Shown: piece by piece, positions 41,014 to 49,838 of the stretch | Layout of the letters: each line of letters starts with the position of its first letter | How positions within the stretch are numbered: the first letter of the stretch is position 1 | Source: Sphingobium sp. TKS | GTDB taxonomy: Bacteria; Pseudomonadota; Alphaproteobacteria; Sphingomonadales; Sphingomonadaceae | Assembly: GCF_001563265.1 (NCBI RefSeq) | Contig: NZ_CP005083.1 | Coordinates: forward strand, 809,001-873,000 | Length of the DNA stretch: 64,000 bases | Direction: 5' to 3' | Position numbers and translations under genes: made by a program | The notes under the pieces: generated by a model | Seen by the model: the letters and a program-made list of their open reading frames with translations, nothing else | Told to the model about the DNA's origin: nothing | Database searches by the model: none

Positions 41014-42721
41014 AGTAGTCCTCGATTTTCTGTTGGATGTCCTGGGTGGCCTGCAGCTCGTCAGGCAGGCGGGCGGCGTCGGTAAACTCGGCGTAGACCT
41101 CGCTGAAGTCCATTTTTGAGAGGTCGAGCCGGGCAAACTCGTCGATGGTGAAGCCCTGGCATTGCTCGGTCTTCGGCTTGCCCCAGGGCTTGTTTAGCTG
41201 CTGGCGGCCTTGCTCCTGCAGGATCCGCGAGAGCTTGGACTCAAAGCAGCAATAGACCTTGCGCTTGGTCAGGCACACGCCAAGGAACGAGGACGAGCAA
41301 TAAGTGCCGACGTAGGCGCACAGACCCTGCGCATCCTTCTGGTGCAGCAGCATCTCCTCGCGGCTGCAGCCCAGCGCCACGAGCAGCTGGATGCCCGGGA
41401 TAAGCGGGAAGCCCTTGCCCTTGCAGCAGTTGAGCACGCCGAAGACCTTGGACGAGCAGCTTTCCCGGGTCCCCTTGAACAGAGTGAGGTTGTCCGGATC
41501 GAATTCGCGGCGCGCCTGGTTCATCGCGTTCAAGGCGACGGCCGCGTCCTTGAACTCGTCGTTGGCCTCGCGCTGGATGGTCTCGCATGAGCCATCGATG
41601 CAGTAGACATCGCCGTCGCAGATGAACTGGCCGGTGTTCGCAGGCTGGTCTGGAACCGGGCAATCATAGACCCGCTCCCAGGTGCGGCAGGGCTCCCCCG
41701 CGAGGCAGTCTTCGCGCACCAGCTTGCAGCCCGGAGTGGCTTCAAGTGTCTGGCAGTCCTGTGCCTCTGTGAACTGCGCACAGCTGTAACTGCGGCTCCA
41801 CGCCCAGCACGGCTGCGTCACGGCGATGCCATCGACGATGCGGGTCACCGGATCGCTGTCCGTGCACGTCTCGGTGTCCTGCTGGCACGAGGTATCAGCT
41901 GCGAGACCAGCACACTGGCTTTCATCGCGCGCCGTTGTGACGACGTTCTCGCCTGTCACCGTGTAGGGCGTCGCGCCATCGACCGGCGCCGTGCAACTCA
42001 CGAGATCGACCCTCAGATCGCCCGAGTTACAGCCCCAGTAGATCCCGAAATAAGGATCGCACAGGTTGATCGGATAGGACTGCGTGACCGTGCATTGCGG
42101 CGCGGGGTAGCGGTTGCAATTGTAGACCGAAGCCGGATCGACCCCGCTGCCGCCGACGCAATAGTAGCCGTAGACTTGCCGCTGTTCGACACGCGCGGTC
42201 AACGTCACGGGGCAGGTTCGCGTTTCCTGTGTCGCCGTATAGCCGACATTGCAGGTCGCCATGTAGCGCGCCGCGGTTCCGCTGGCCGGCGGCAAGGGCA
42301 CGCAGCGTCCCTGCGAGCCGCCGATGGCCATTCCGCTCGTATAGGCGAGCGGGTCATCGCTGATCACATTGCTGCGCGCGATCGTTGCATCGAGATCCTG
42401 CGGCGCAAATCGGGCGCGCCGGTCCATCGAATCCCGCATGGCCTTGTAGCCGGTGTTGGTCGTCGCCTGGCTCGCCGCTTCGCGTCTCATCCGGTCAGGA
42501 TCGTCGAAGTAACCCGACTGGCTCGGCGTGCCGCCGAAATTGGGAATGCGGCTTGCATCGGGGTTCGTCGTTGCCGCGCCTTGCGCCGAGGCTGTCTTGT
42601 CCCGCCCGAAAGCCTTGCCATCGGCCTTGGCAGCATCGGTTGTGGTTTGGGCGTAGAGCGGGCCGGCGAGGGCGAGCAGAAGCGCGCCCACGCCAGCGAG
42701 AGAGAGGACTGGTCGTTTCAT
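40994..42721 (-). CDS. traN: Conjugal transfer mating-pair stabilisation protein TraN
   Basis: This is a 575-residue outer-membrane protein with a signal peptide (SLAGVGALLLALAGPLYA). It is rich in cysteine (for example CQQDTETCTDSD, CKLVREDCLAGEPC, CSSKVFGVLNCCKGKG and CCFESKLS), as expected of TraN, whose disulfides support binding to recipient surface proteins. It is similar in size to F TraN (602 aa). The start overlaps the trbC stop by 4 bases. The variable middle part probably determines recipient range. Confidence 0.92.
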   Translation of the reverse strand: MKRPVLSLAGVGALLLALAGPLYAQTTTDAAKADGKAFGRDKTASAQGAATTNPDASRIPNFGGTPSQSGYFDDPDRMRREAASQATTNTGYKAMRDSMDRRARFAPQDLDATIARSNVISDDPLAYTSGMAIGGSQGRCVPLPPASGTAARYMATCNVGYTATQETRTCPVTLTARVEQRQVYGYYCVGGSGVDPASVYNCNRYPAPQCTVTQSYPINLCDPYFGIYWGCNSGDLRVDLVSCTAPVDGATPYTVTGENVVTTARDESQCAGLAADTSCQQDTETCTDSDPVTRIVDGIAVTQPCWAWSRSYSCAQFTEAQDCQTLEATPGCKLVREDCLAGEPCRTWERVYDCPVPDQPANTGQFICDGDVYCIDGSCETIQREANDEFKDAAVALNAMNQARREFDPDNLTLFKGTRESCSSKVFGVLNCCKGKGFPLIPGIQLLVALGCSREEMLLHQKDAQGLCAYVGTYCSSSFLGVCLTKRKVYCCFESKLSRILQEQGRQQLNKPWGKPKTEQCQGFTIDEFARLDLSKMDFSEVYAEFTDAARLPDELQATQDIQQKIEDYYARARQ

Positions 42722-43482
42722 GGAACCTGCCTTTCAAGACGGGCGAGGTGCTGGGCCGCGAGCAAGGCGCCCGGCCCGCCACCGCGCGCGAAGGTCTCGA
42801 GCGCGTAAGCTGCGCTGACATTGCCGCTCATCCGGTCGTGCGGCGGCACCCGCGTCTGGCAGTCGAACCCGTCGCACAGATCGAAGTCGCTGCTGGTGAC
42901 GACGTAGGTGGGCACCGCCTCGATCCCGAAGGCGCGGAACAGCCGCGGGTCAATGCCGACGCCGTCCAGCTGCTCGCCGGGCTTGGCAACTTTGGCCAAT
43001 GCCGCCGTGAGAGCCTTGGCGCTGTTGCCGGGCAGGCCGCGCAAGGCAACAACACCGCCAGCCTTGGTCACGTCATCGATCATCGCACGCAGCGCTGCCG
43101 GCGGCATCGATAGCGAAGCAAAGGCGATGAACCTCGGCGCCTCGCCCATGCCTTCGCTGGTCATGGCGCCTGCATCGGCCACCATTCGGTCAAAATCGAA
43201 TGTGCTGGCCTCACCAGGCTTCGTGTTTGCGGCGGCCTCACGCATGTAGCGGCGAGCGTGCGCCTCGGCCTCGTCGGAGCTGGTCCTCGCCTCCCGCGCC
43301 AGGGCTTCGGCTCTGGCGCGGGCATTGGCAGACAGCGCGTCGGCATCGGGGGCACCAGCACTGGCCCGCGCCCGGATAGCGGCCAGATCGAGGTCCGGTT
43401 CGGCCGTCTGCGCCGAGGCGCCAGCCAAAGCAGCAAGGCTGGAAAGCGATGCGACGACAAGAAGATGAGGAAGTTTGTTCAT
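42718..43482 (-). CDS. trbC: Type-F conjugative transfer protein TrbC
   Basis: This is a 254-residue periplasmic protein with signal MNKLPHLLVVASLSSLAALAG. The TrbC_Ftype domain is visible as PRFIAFASLSMPPAALRAMIDD, then GGVVALRGLPGNSAKALTAAL and LFRAFGIEAVPTYVVTSSDF, a thioredoxin-like fold without a CxxC active site. It takes part in pilus assembly together with TraW. ATG 43482 overlaps the traU stop (ATGA). A longer in-frame extension upstream would run through traU and is rejected. Confidence 0.92.
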   Translation of the reverse strand: MNKLPHLLVVASLSSLAALAGASAQTAEPDLDLAAIRARASAGAPDADALSANARARAEALAREARTSSDEAEAHARRYMREAAANTKPGEASTFDFDRMVADAGAMTSEGMGEAPRFIAFASLSMPPAALRAMIDDVTKAGGVVALRGLPGNSAKALTAALAKVAKPGEQLDGVGIDPRLFRAFGIEAVPTYVVTSSDFDLCDGFDCQTRVPPHDRMSGNVSAAYALETFARGGGPGALLAAQHLARLERQVP

Positions 43483-44507
43483 AGCGCACAGCAATTCCGC
43501 TTGCGCCAGACCAGGTAGCCCATGTCCTCGCCAATGGCGGGATAGACCTGGCCTGCCGACATGAAGGTGGTGGAGGCACCGAGGGCTGCGCAGGCATAGC
43601 GGCCCTTGGTCTGCGGATTGGGATTGGTGGCCTGGAAGCGGTACTGCTGCTTGCGCATCACCGGCATCAGGTACTTGCCGCAAAGCCCTTTGCTGCCCAT
43701 CGTCCCCCAAGCGACGAGTTCGCGGTGGAGCTTGTAGGAGAAGCGGGCGAGCGCGAGCCGCGATGCCTGCACATGGCCGATCGTTGCCGAAACATTGCCG
43801 TTGAGCGGATACATCGTGCCCTGGCAGCCCGCGCACCAGAACAGCTCATCGGTCGGCTGCTTGGCCGTTGCCGCCACGCAGTCCGCTGCACATGCGGCAA
43901 GCGCCAAGGGATTGGCGAAGAGGACCGCCTCGGGATTGATGATCGCGGTGAGCTCGCTGTCCTGCCACAGCGGGTCAATCTCGGTGATGTAGAGGATGTC
44001 GATCGAGCCGGACTCGAGGCACAGGAAATCGGCGACGATCTCCATCCAGTAGATCAGCGGATAGGCATACCAGTGGACATGCCACTGCGAGTTGTACTGG
44101 GTGTTGCCGCCAACCGCCGATGGTCCCGCCATCGACTTGAAGCCGATGTCGAATCCCGGATCGAGCTTCATCCCGCCGAGATTGACGAAGCACCATGGCT
44201 TCATGCTGACGTCGGCAAGCCGGACCGGCTCCCAGAACCCCATGGCGATGCCGGGCCGCAGCCCGCACAGGCAGACGGGGGAGTCGGGATTGTCGGTGTC
44301 GGGCCGCCCTGACGGCCAGATCTTCAGGCCGCCGACCGAGATCGGGAACAGGCACGACCAGCAGATGTCGGTGATCGGGTTGACGAACTTGCCCGTGCAG
44401 CGCCCGGGGCCGGCCGCAGCCTGGGCAGGAGCACTGGACACGACGCTCAGGCTGGTGAGCAGAAGCGCTCCGCAAAGCCATGACAGAAAGCGTTTTTTCT
44501 TGCTCAT
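43479..44507 (-). CDS. traU: Conjugal transfer protein TraU
   Basis: This is a 342-residue periplasmic protein. After the signal (RFLSWLCGALLLTSLSVVSSAPAQA) it has the family start GRCTGKFVNPITDICWSCLFP, then PGIAMGFWEPVRLADVSMKPWCFVNLGG and WHVHWYAYPLIYWMEIVADFLC. Around ten cysteines are conserved. F TraU (330 aa) is needed for DNA transfer more than for pilus formation. It overlaps traW by 4 bases and trbC by 4 bases. Confidence 0.94.
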   Translation of the reverse strand: MSKKKRFLSWLCGALLLTSLSVVSSAPAQAAAGPGRCTGKFVNPITDICWSCLFPISVGGLKIWPSGRPDTDNPDSPVCLCGLRPGIAMGFWEPVRLADVSMKPWCFVNLGGMKLDPGFDIGFKSMAGPSAVGGNTQYNSQWHVHWYAYPLIYWMEIVADFLCLESGSIDILYITEIDPLWQDSELTAIINPEAVLFANPLALAACAADCVAATAKQPTDELFWCAGCQGTMYPLNGNVSATIGHVQASRLALARFSYKLHRELVAWGTMGSKGLCGKYLMPVMRKQQYRFQATNPNPQTKGRYACAALGASTTFMSAGQVYPAIGEDMGYLVWRKRNCCAL

Positions 44508-45148
44508 GACGGCGCACGCTCCTTGAGAGGGGGCTGTTCGGTGATGATGAGCGCGCGGCCCTGCTGCTCGACGGTTGCGGGCACCGCGCGAATGCCGAAG
44601 TGTTTCACCAGCGTGCCGCCCTGATCGAAGTAGAAGCGCCGCTGACGGGCCTTCATGAGTTCGAGCGGCGCACCGGCTACGAGGATGAGCTTCGCCTTGG
44701 TGCTGGCATAGCGACGGGTGGCCCAGGCGAGCTGTGCCGGGTCGTCCCCATCGAGAAAGACGAGCGGAGCCCGGAGCGGCACGGTATCGAGCGGATTGAC
44801 CCGCGTGCCTGCGGCAATGATGAGCCGGCCCTTGTCGTCGGCAACATCGCGCGGGACGGTGATCGTCGGATCGAAGCGCCAGCTGCGCAGCGCAGAGGCG
44901 AGGGTGACGCCAGCGACAGGCTCTGGCCGGTTGACCCGGGCGATTGTCCGCCGCTTCAGCTCTTCGTTGAGACGGGCCGTTTCGCCGGTCTTCTCAAGCT
45001 GGGTGAGCCTGGCATGGATCTGCTGAAGCAGGTCCGGTTCGATGACCGGCCATACCGCGCCGTGCTGGCCGTAATCGCGAGCCATTGCCTGTGGTGCGAT
45101 GGCCAGCGCCAGCGCAGTGGTGCAAACCGGCAGAGTCAGGAGCCTCAC
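44504..45148 (-). CDS. traW: Type-F conjugative transfer protein TraW
   Basis: This is a 214-residue periplasmic protein. GTG 45148 overlaps the signal peptidase stop (GTGA), and a signal sequence follows (RLLTLPVCTTALALAIAPQAMA). The TraW pattern is YGQHGAVWPVIEPDLLQQIHARLTQLE near the N-terminus, and the C-terminal part has LVFLDGDDPAQLAWA and HFGIRAVPATVEQQGRAL. It works with TrbC in pilus assembly. Length agrees with F TraW (210 aa). Confidence 0.9.
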   Translation of the reverse strand: MRLLTLPVCTTALALAIAPQAMARDYGQHGAVWPVIEPDLLQQIHARLTQLEKTGETARLNEELKRRTIARVNRPEPVAGVTLASALRSWRFDPTITVPRDVADDKGRLIIAAGTRVNPLDTVPLRAPLVFLDGDDPAQLAWATRRYASTKAKLILVAGAPLELMKARQRRFYFDQGGTLVKHFGIRAVPATVEQQGRALIITEQPPLKERAPS

Positions 45149-45669
45149 AGGATTGGCCTCCCGACTCCGAGTATGCGCGGTCCACAGATCCAACCGATCG
45201 CGGCATAGCGACTGTCGAAGCCATCCTTGTGTTCGCTGGTGACGAAGTAGCAGCCTTTCGGCACGCGCCCCGTAGGTCCAAGCGCCAGCGGTTCGCCGAG
45301 GCGGCTCTCAAGCTTGGCCTTGGCCACGGCCTCACCGTTGACGAAGTAGATGCGGTTTTGCTCGGTGATGATGTCGCCCGGAACACCGCTCACCCGCTTG
45401 CCGAACGGCTTGGGCTTCGCCCCGAAATGCTTGACTAACAAAGGCGAGGTAGGTGGGTCGAACAGGATGATGTCCCCGCGATGTACGGGTGCCCCCCGCG
45501 TGACCCAGATGGCCCAGTAGGGCAGGCTGGGGCTCACATTGATCATAAGCGCATGGCCCTGCGCGAAGGCGGCAAGCGAGGAGAGCGCCAGTGCCCCGGC
45601 GCCGAGCCCGCCCCAAAGCACGAGCCGGCGCGCCGATGCTGAGCGGATCAAGAGATCAGCGGGCTGCAT
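45145..45669 (-). CDS. S26-family signal peptidase (TraF/LepB-type)
   Basis: This is a 174-residue membrane-anchored peptidase. The hydrophobic N-terminal segment is LVLWGGLGAGALALSSLAAF. The catalytic Ser lies in MINVSPSLPYWAIW, and the Lys in FGKRVSGVPGDIITEQ. The box GCYFVTSEHKDGFDSRYAAIGW closes the domain. Such peptidases occur inside transfer operons and probably process the pilin TraA or other exported Tra proteins. ATG 45669 overlaps trbI by 14 bases. It is unrelated to the thioredoxin-like TraF of this operon despite the shared name used elsewhere. Confidence 0.88.
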   Translation of the reverse strand: MQPADLLIRSASARRLVLWGGLGAGALALSSLAAFAQGHALMINVSPSLPYWAIWVTRGAPVHRGDIILFDPPTSPLLVKHFGAKPKPFGKRVSGVPGDIITEQNRIYFVNGEAVAKAKLESRLGEPLALGPTGRVPKGCYFVTSEHKDGFDSRYAAIGWICGPRILGVGRPIL

Positions 45670-46063
45670 CGGGAAGGGCTCCCATGCGGCGCACGACGTC
45701 GGCACGCACAGACCCGGTCAGGTCCGGCGTGCTCCCGGCGACCACTGCTTCGGCAACCAGAACTGTCCGGCCTTCGCGTCCGAGCTTCTGTACCGAGGCT
45801 TCCACGGCCTTGAGGTAGGCCTGGACGCGCAGTCTGGTTTCTTCAGGCGGCCGACCGGCACGTGCTTCGGCTTCGATGAAGTCGCCCATGATCCGGCTCA
45901 GCTGGACCGTGACGACCTCACGCTTCTCCAGGGTGAGCAGCTTGTCGGTCGCCCAGACACCCCACAGCACCTGACCAACCATGCCGACGCCGACAGCGAT
46001 AGCGGTGAGATTGATCGATGCTAGCCGTACGCGCAGGCTCGATGTTGCCAGAATGTTCTTCAC
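45656..46063 (-). CDS. trbI: Type-F conjugative transfer protein TrbI
   Basis: This is a 135-residue inner-membrane protein with one N-terminal membrane helix (ASINLTAIAVGVGMVGQVLWG) and a periplasmic helical part (LTLEKREVVTVQLSRIMGDFIEAEA). Size and topology match F TrbI (128 aa), which influences pilus retraction. It overlaps the preceding gene by four bases and the following signal peptidase gene by 14. Confidence 0.82.
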   Translation of the reverse strand: MKNILATSSLRVRLASINLTAIAVGVGMVGQVLWGVWATDKLLTLEKREVVTVQLSRIMGDFIEAEARAGRPPEETRLRVQAYLKAVEASVQKLGREGRTVLVAEAVVAGSTPDLTGSVRADVVRRMGALPDAAR

Positions 46064-46452
46064 AGCTTTTCTCCGGAGAGTTCGCGGTCGAGATCACGGA
46101 TGAAGCGCGGCATGCGTGCCATCACGATTAGCGTCGCGAGAGCGACAGCAACGAACTTGAATTCCCCGAGGAACGTCACGCGCCGCTCGAGATCGGCCCC
46201 CAGGAAGCGGTCAGCGAGATTGGCGACATGGGCGAAGAAGGCATCGGGATTGCCGCCTGACAAAAGCAGGAAGAAGAGCAGCGGCAGGCCCAGCGCCATC
46301 AGATAGGACGAGCCCAGAAACAGGCTGCCGCGAAGCACAATGTAGCAGCCATCGGCCATGCGCGAGCGCCAGTTGGGCACTCGATGGCTGGCGGGCTGTT
46401 CGACTTCGGACGGGGCGGTCCGGTCGAAAGGGGTGACGAGATGGAGAGGCAT
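46060..46452 (-). CDS. Membrane protein between traC and trbI
   Basis: This is a 130-residue protein with a cytoplasmic N-terminus (about 1-40) and two hydrophobic segments (GSLFLGSSYLMALGLPLLFFLLL and FKFVAVALATLIVMARM). No canonical F gene corresponds to it. Position between traC and trbI on the same strand, with a 4-base overlap into trbI, shows it belongs to the operon. It may be a sphingomonad-specific assembly or entry-exclusion component; the function is unknown. Confidence 0.75.
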   Translation of the reverse strand: MPLHLVTPFDRTAPSEVEQPASHRVPNWRSRMADGCYIVLRGSLFLGSSYLMALGLPLLFFLLLSGGNPDAFFAHVANLADRFLGADLERRVTFLGEFKFVAVALATLIVMARMPRFIRDLDRELSGEKL

Positions 46453-46481
46453 GGAAATAGGGATCCTTTGGTGAAGAGGTG

Positions 46482-49025
46482 TCAGCGGTTGGGATGAGCG
46501 ATGCGCTCGATGGCATCGGCGAGCTGGTGGCCGCGCGCGATCTCGGCATCGATGGCGGCGAAGGTCTGGGGCGAACTCGAGAAGAGCGTTGCCGAATAGT
46601 CGTCGAGCACGAGCCGCCCGATCGCCTCGGTCTCCGGTCCTTTGATGAACACCTCGGAATAGTCGCTGCCGGAGCGCTTGAGGCTGCGGATCAGCGTCTC
46701 GGTGCGATCGTCCATGTCGAGGCGCTTGCTCGCCTTGAAATCGGCGATCGTCTCCGGCTTCTGCTGCAGGATCAGCATCCAGTCGCTGTTCTCGAGCGCT
46801 GCCGTCGCCCCGTCGGACTTGTAGTAGTCGTTGAGCGACTGGGTGGCGGTCGCAAGCGCGCCGCCATACTTGCGGCAGGTGCGGGCATAGGTTTCGACGA
46901 ATTCACCCATCGAACCGCCCTTCAGCATCGACCAGGCTTCATCGATCAGCAGGAGTTTGCGCAGCGACCGCGGGCTGCGCGTCATCGCCTGGCTGGTCAT
47001 GAACATGATCGCGGAGAGCACCACGCTGCGCAGGTCTTCCCGGCTCGCGAGGTCGGACATCTCGAAGACGGTGAAGTCTGCATCGAGGTCGAGACTGGCC
47101 TGGCCTTCGAAGAAGGCGCCGTAGGTTCCGCCAGCCATGTAGGGGGCAAGCGCAGTCGCAATGTCTGCGGCCGTGTCATGGCCGAGATTAGCCAAAATCT
47201 CGCCGACGGTGGTGACTGTGGCCGCCGCGCCATGTTCCGTCCAGACGAGGTTGACCGCCCGGTCGATCAGCCCGCGCTCGGTATCGGTCAGCTTCGCGCT
47301 GTGGCGGGCCATTTGCCCGACGATCGCCTTGATCATCCCGAAGCAGTCGAGGCGGTAATCTTCGTCCTCGGCGGCGCGCGTTCCGTCGATCATCGAGAAG
47401 GGGTTGAGGCAGAAGCCCGCTTTCATCGTGAACTCGACAAAGCGACCGCCCTGCAGCTTGACCGAGTGCTCGAAGCTGCGGCCATCGTCGATCACGACAA
47501 CCTGTGCGCCGGCGCCGCGCAGCGCGGCGCACATCTCCTGGAGCAGCACCGACTTGCCCGATCCCGACTTGCCGCAGATCGCAACATTGTGGTTGCCGGC
47601 CTCGTTCTCGAACGGCGACCAGAAGAAGGGCTGGCCGCGCCGCCCGACGAAAAGCAGGTGGGGGTGGGCGCTGCCGAGATACTCGCCCTGCATGGGCGCG
47701 ATATTGGCTGCGGTCGTCGACAACACGGTCTTGAACCGCTTCAGCCTTTCCATGTCGGCGCCGAGCCCGTCAGCCAGGGTGAGCGGCATCGCGGCGAGCA
47801 ATCCCTGGATCTGGAGGTAGCGCTCGTCGGTAAGGTCCCAACCCGCCGCCTTGTAGATTGATTTGATCGCGCGTTCGTGGCGGTCGCCCTGGCCCAGCGG
47901 TGAATAGGTCGTGACACCGTAGAAGACCCGAACGAGCCGGCGGCCTTCCTGGAGCTCGGCCTGCACATGCTGCCACTCAGCCGCCTGTTCCCCGATCCGC
48001 GGCAGAAACCGGGCGCTGCGGGTTCCGGCGAGGCTGGTTGTCCGCATGAACTTGAACCCGGCTTTCGCCGAAGCCGCCTCCTGGTCCGGATAGACGAGAC
48101 AGAGAATGGTGGCGGCCGGGCAGGGAAAACGCAGCTTGTCGGTGAAAAGGTCGCCGATCAGCCGCGCGCATTCCCACGGAGCCCAGCGCGATGGCATATT
48201 GCGTACGGCAAAATGCCGGACATCGAAGGCATCGGGATAGACGGTCCCGATTTCGGGCACGCCGTCATTGACCCTGCCAGTGGGGCGGAAACGCTCGGTC
48301 ACGAGCCGCATGCGGTCTTCAGCCACCACCAGTTCGATGTCGTGGCGGATCGCCTGGGAGGCGATCGAATCGTTCGGGTTGTAGGGCACCGCATCGTCCT
48401 GCGGGGCGGTGGTAGGCGAAGTCAGATCATCGATGACAGCGATGAGCGCTTCCGGCCCGACTTCGACCACGCCGAGATTGAGCGACTTGAGCATCGCCAC
48501 CAGGCCATCGCGGGTCTGCTTGAGATCCTCATTGCTGACCGACTTGGACGTCGGCACCCCGACCGAGACGATGACCTGGTGATGCCGCGCATGGAAGGGC
48601 GCGTCCGGCGAGCCGGACTCCCAGACGAGCGAATAGAGCCGCCGCGCCCGGTGCCGGGCAATCGCCTCGTACACCCCGCCCTGGATGTATCGTGGGGCGA
48701 ACCACGGGGCGATGATCCTACTGATGCGCGGGCTTGCAAGGTGGAGTACCTGAAGGCAGGCGCCTGCTGGCAGTCCTTCCGAGAAGAACTGTCCCAGGAT
48801 TTCCCCGGTGCGCTCGTCGGCTCCGATCAGCGGCGTAACCGAAAGGACAAAGCCCTTCGAGCGTGCGTTGAAGTAAAGGCGGGTTGCCGGATCGTAGACC
48901 CGGTAGGGGAGCCAGTCGGAGAGCATGTCGACCATGAGCTGCGGGCGGGCTCTGTCGGCGTGCTCGGCATCACCCAGCAATCCACTGAGCAGCCGATCGA
49001 CGACGGTCTTGAGTTGTTCGGCCAT
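46482..49025 (-). CDS. traC: Type IV secretion ATPase TraC (VirB4-type)
   Basis: This is an 847-residue cytoplasmic ATPase that powers pilus assembly. The N-terminal TraC_F domain covers about 30-260 (MLSDWLPYRVYDPATRLYFN). Walker A is GKSGSGKS near residue 485-492, followed by VVIDDGRSFEHSVKLQGGRFVEF. Walker B is KLLLIDEAWSMLKGGSMGEFVE, and the motif GGALATATQSLNDYYKSDGA is typical of VirB4/TraC. Length is near F TraC (875 aa). ATG 49025 overlaps the traV stop; GTG 49028 would add one residue. Confidence 0.93.
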   Translation of the reverse strand: MAEQLKTVVDRLLSGLLGDAEHADRARPQLMVDMLSDWLPYRVYDPATRLYFNARSKGFVLSVTPLIGADERTGEILGQFFSEGLPAGACLQVLHLASPRISRIIAPWFAPRYIQGGVYEAIARHRARRLYSLVWESGSPDAPFHARHHQVIVSVGVPTSKSVSNEDLKQTRDGLVAMLKSLNLGVVEVGPEALIAVIDDLTSPTTAPQDDAVPYNPNDSIASQAIRHDIELVVAEDRMRLVTERFRPTGRVNDGVPEIGTVYPDAFDVRHFAVRNMPSRWAPWECARLIGDLFTDKLRFPCPAATILCLVYPDQEAASAKAGFKFMRTTSLAGTRSARFLPRIGEQAAEWQHVQAELQEGRRLVRVFYGVTTYSPLGQGDRHERAIKSIYKAAGWDLTDERYLQIQGLLAAMPLTLADGLGADMERLKRFKTVLSTTAANIAPMQGEYLGSAHPHLLFVGRRGQPFFWSPFENEAGNHNVAICGKSGSGKSVLLQEMCAALRGAGAQVVVIDDGRSFEHSVKLQGGRFVEFTMKAGFCLNPFSMIDGTRAAEDEDYRLDCFGMIKAIVGQMARHSAKLTDTERGLIDRAVNLVWTEHGAAATVTTVGEILANLGHDTAADIATALAPYMAGGTYGAFFEGQASLDLDADFTVFEMSDLASREDLRSVVLSAIMFMTSQAMTRSPRSLRKLLLIDEAWSMLKGGSMGEFVETYARTCRKYGGALATATQSLNDYYKSDGATAALENSDWMLILQQKPETIADFKASKRLDMDDRTETLIRSLKRSGSDYSEVFIKGPETEAIGRLVLDDYSATLFSSSPQTFAAIDAEIARGHQLADAIERIAHPNR

Positions 49026-49834
49026 CACTTGGGCTCCTTGGGCTGCGAGGTGCTGACGATGGGCTGTTCGCCGGTTCTGACTGCCGGGCGGATTGCAGCT
49101 TTCGCGGCTTCAATCGCCGCTGCGCTCGGGAACAGCGGAGCGCTCTGCCCCGCCTCAGGCCGAGGGGCTCGATCACGCGGGGGAGGCGACGTGTCGAACC
49201 CCTCGACCGCCGGTGTCTTGGCACCGGCAACGGCCTCGCGCGCCGTGGAGGGGAGGACCAGCGGCGAGGCATCTGAAGTTTCAGTGAGCAAATTGGGGGC
49301 TTCCGCGGCCAGGGGTTGCTCGGCCCCGGTTTCGGCAGTGCCGGCAGACGTGAAGGGCGACAGGTCGTCAGCAACGTCCGTGTGTTGGTCCGCCCCGTCT
49401 TGCGATGCGACTGCCTGAGCAGCCTTCAGTTGCCGACGCACCTGGCGCATCAGGGATCCGCCCTGATCCTCGCCCGCCTTGCGGCGCAGCTCGGTGGCCC
49501 AGCGCGGATTTTCGACGACGGTCCAGGCGACCGCTTCGTCATGCAGCGTTCCAGCTTCATCGACATGAGCGGGGAAGACGACGCGCAAGGTGCGTTCCGC
49601 TGTGCGGCTGGTGTCGGCATCCACGACGCCTGACCTCTGCCGCGCGTCAGCATGGAGCAGCGCGCCGTTCGACAGATTGTCCGTCGCCTTGGCATCGATG
49701 ATGTGAGCCGGTGCGCAGTCGCCCTTCGGCGCGCGGCAGGTGAAATCGCCCTCGACGTTGGTGCCGAACGTGGCGCAGCCACTGGCAAGACCAGCCAGAC
49801 AGGCGCAGGCAAGGAGACGTGTCGGAAAACGCAT
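49025..49834 (-). CDS. traV: Outer-membrane lipoprotein TraV
   Basis: This is a 269-residue lipoprotein. The signal ends in the lipobox LAGLASGC, so the mature protein begins at a lipid-modified Cys. After it, FGTNVEGDFTCRAPKGDCAP contains the second conserved Cys pair of TraV. The rest is a long, Pro/Ala-rich extension, longer than F TraV (171 aa). With TraK and TraB it forms the outer-membrane core complex. ATG 49834 is the only start giving a lipoprotein signal. Confidence 0.85.
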   Translation of the reverse strand: MRFPTRLLACACLAGLASGCATFGTNVEGDFTCRAPKGDCAPAHIIDAKATDNLSNGALLHADARQRSGVVDADTSRTAERTLRVVFPAHVDEAGTLHDEAVAWTVVENPRWATELRRKAGEDQGGSLMRQVRRQLKAAQAVASQDGADQHTDVADDLSPFTSAGTAETGAEQPLAAEAPNLLTETSDASPLVLPSTAREAVAGAKTPAVEGFDTSPPPRDRAPRPEAGQSAPLFPSAAAIEAAKAAIRPAVRTGEQPIVSTSQPKEPK

Positions 49835-49838
49835 GGGT

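Noticed and set aside
47967..49418. 483-residue plus-strand frame
   Set aside because: Antisense of traC and traV, both well supported by motifs.
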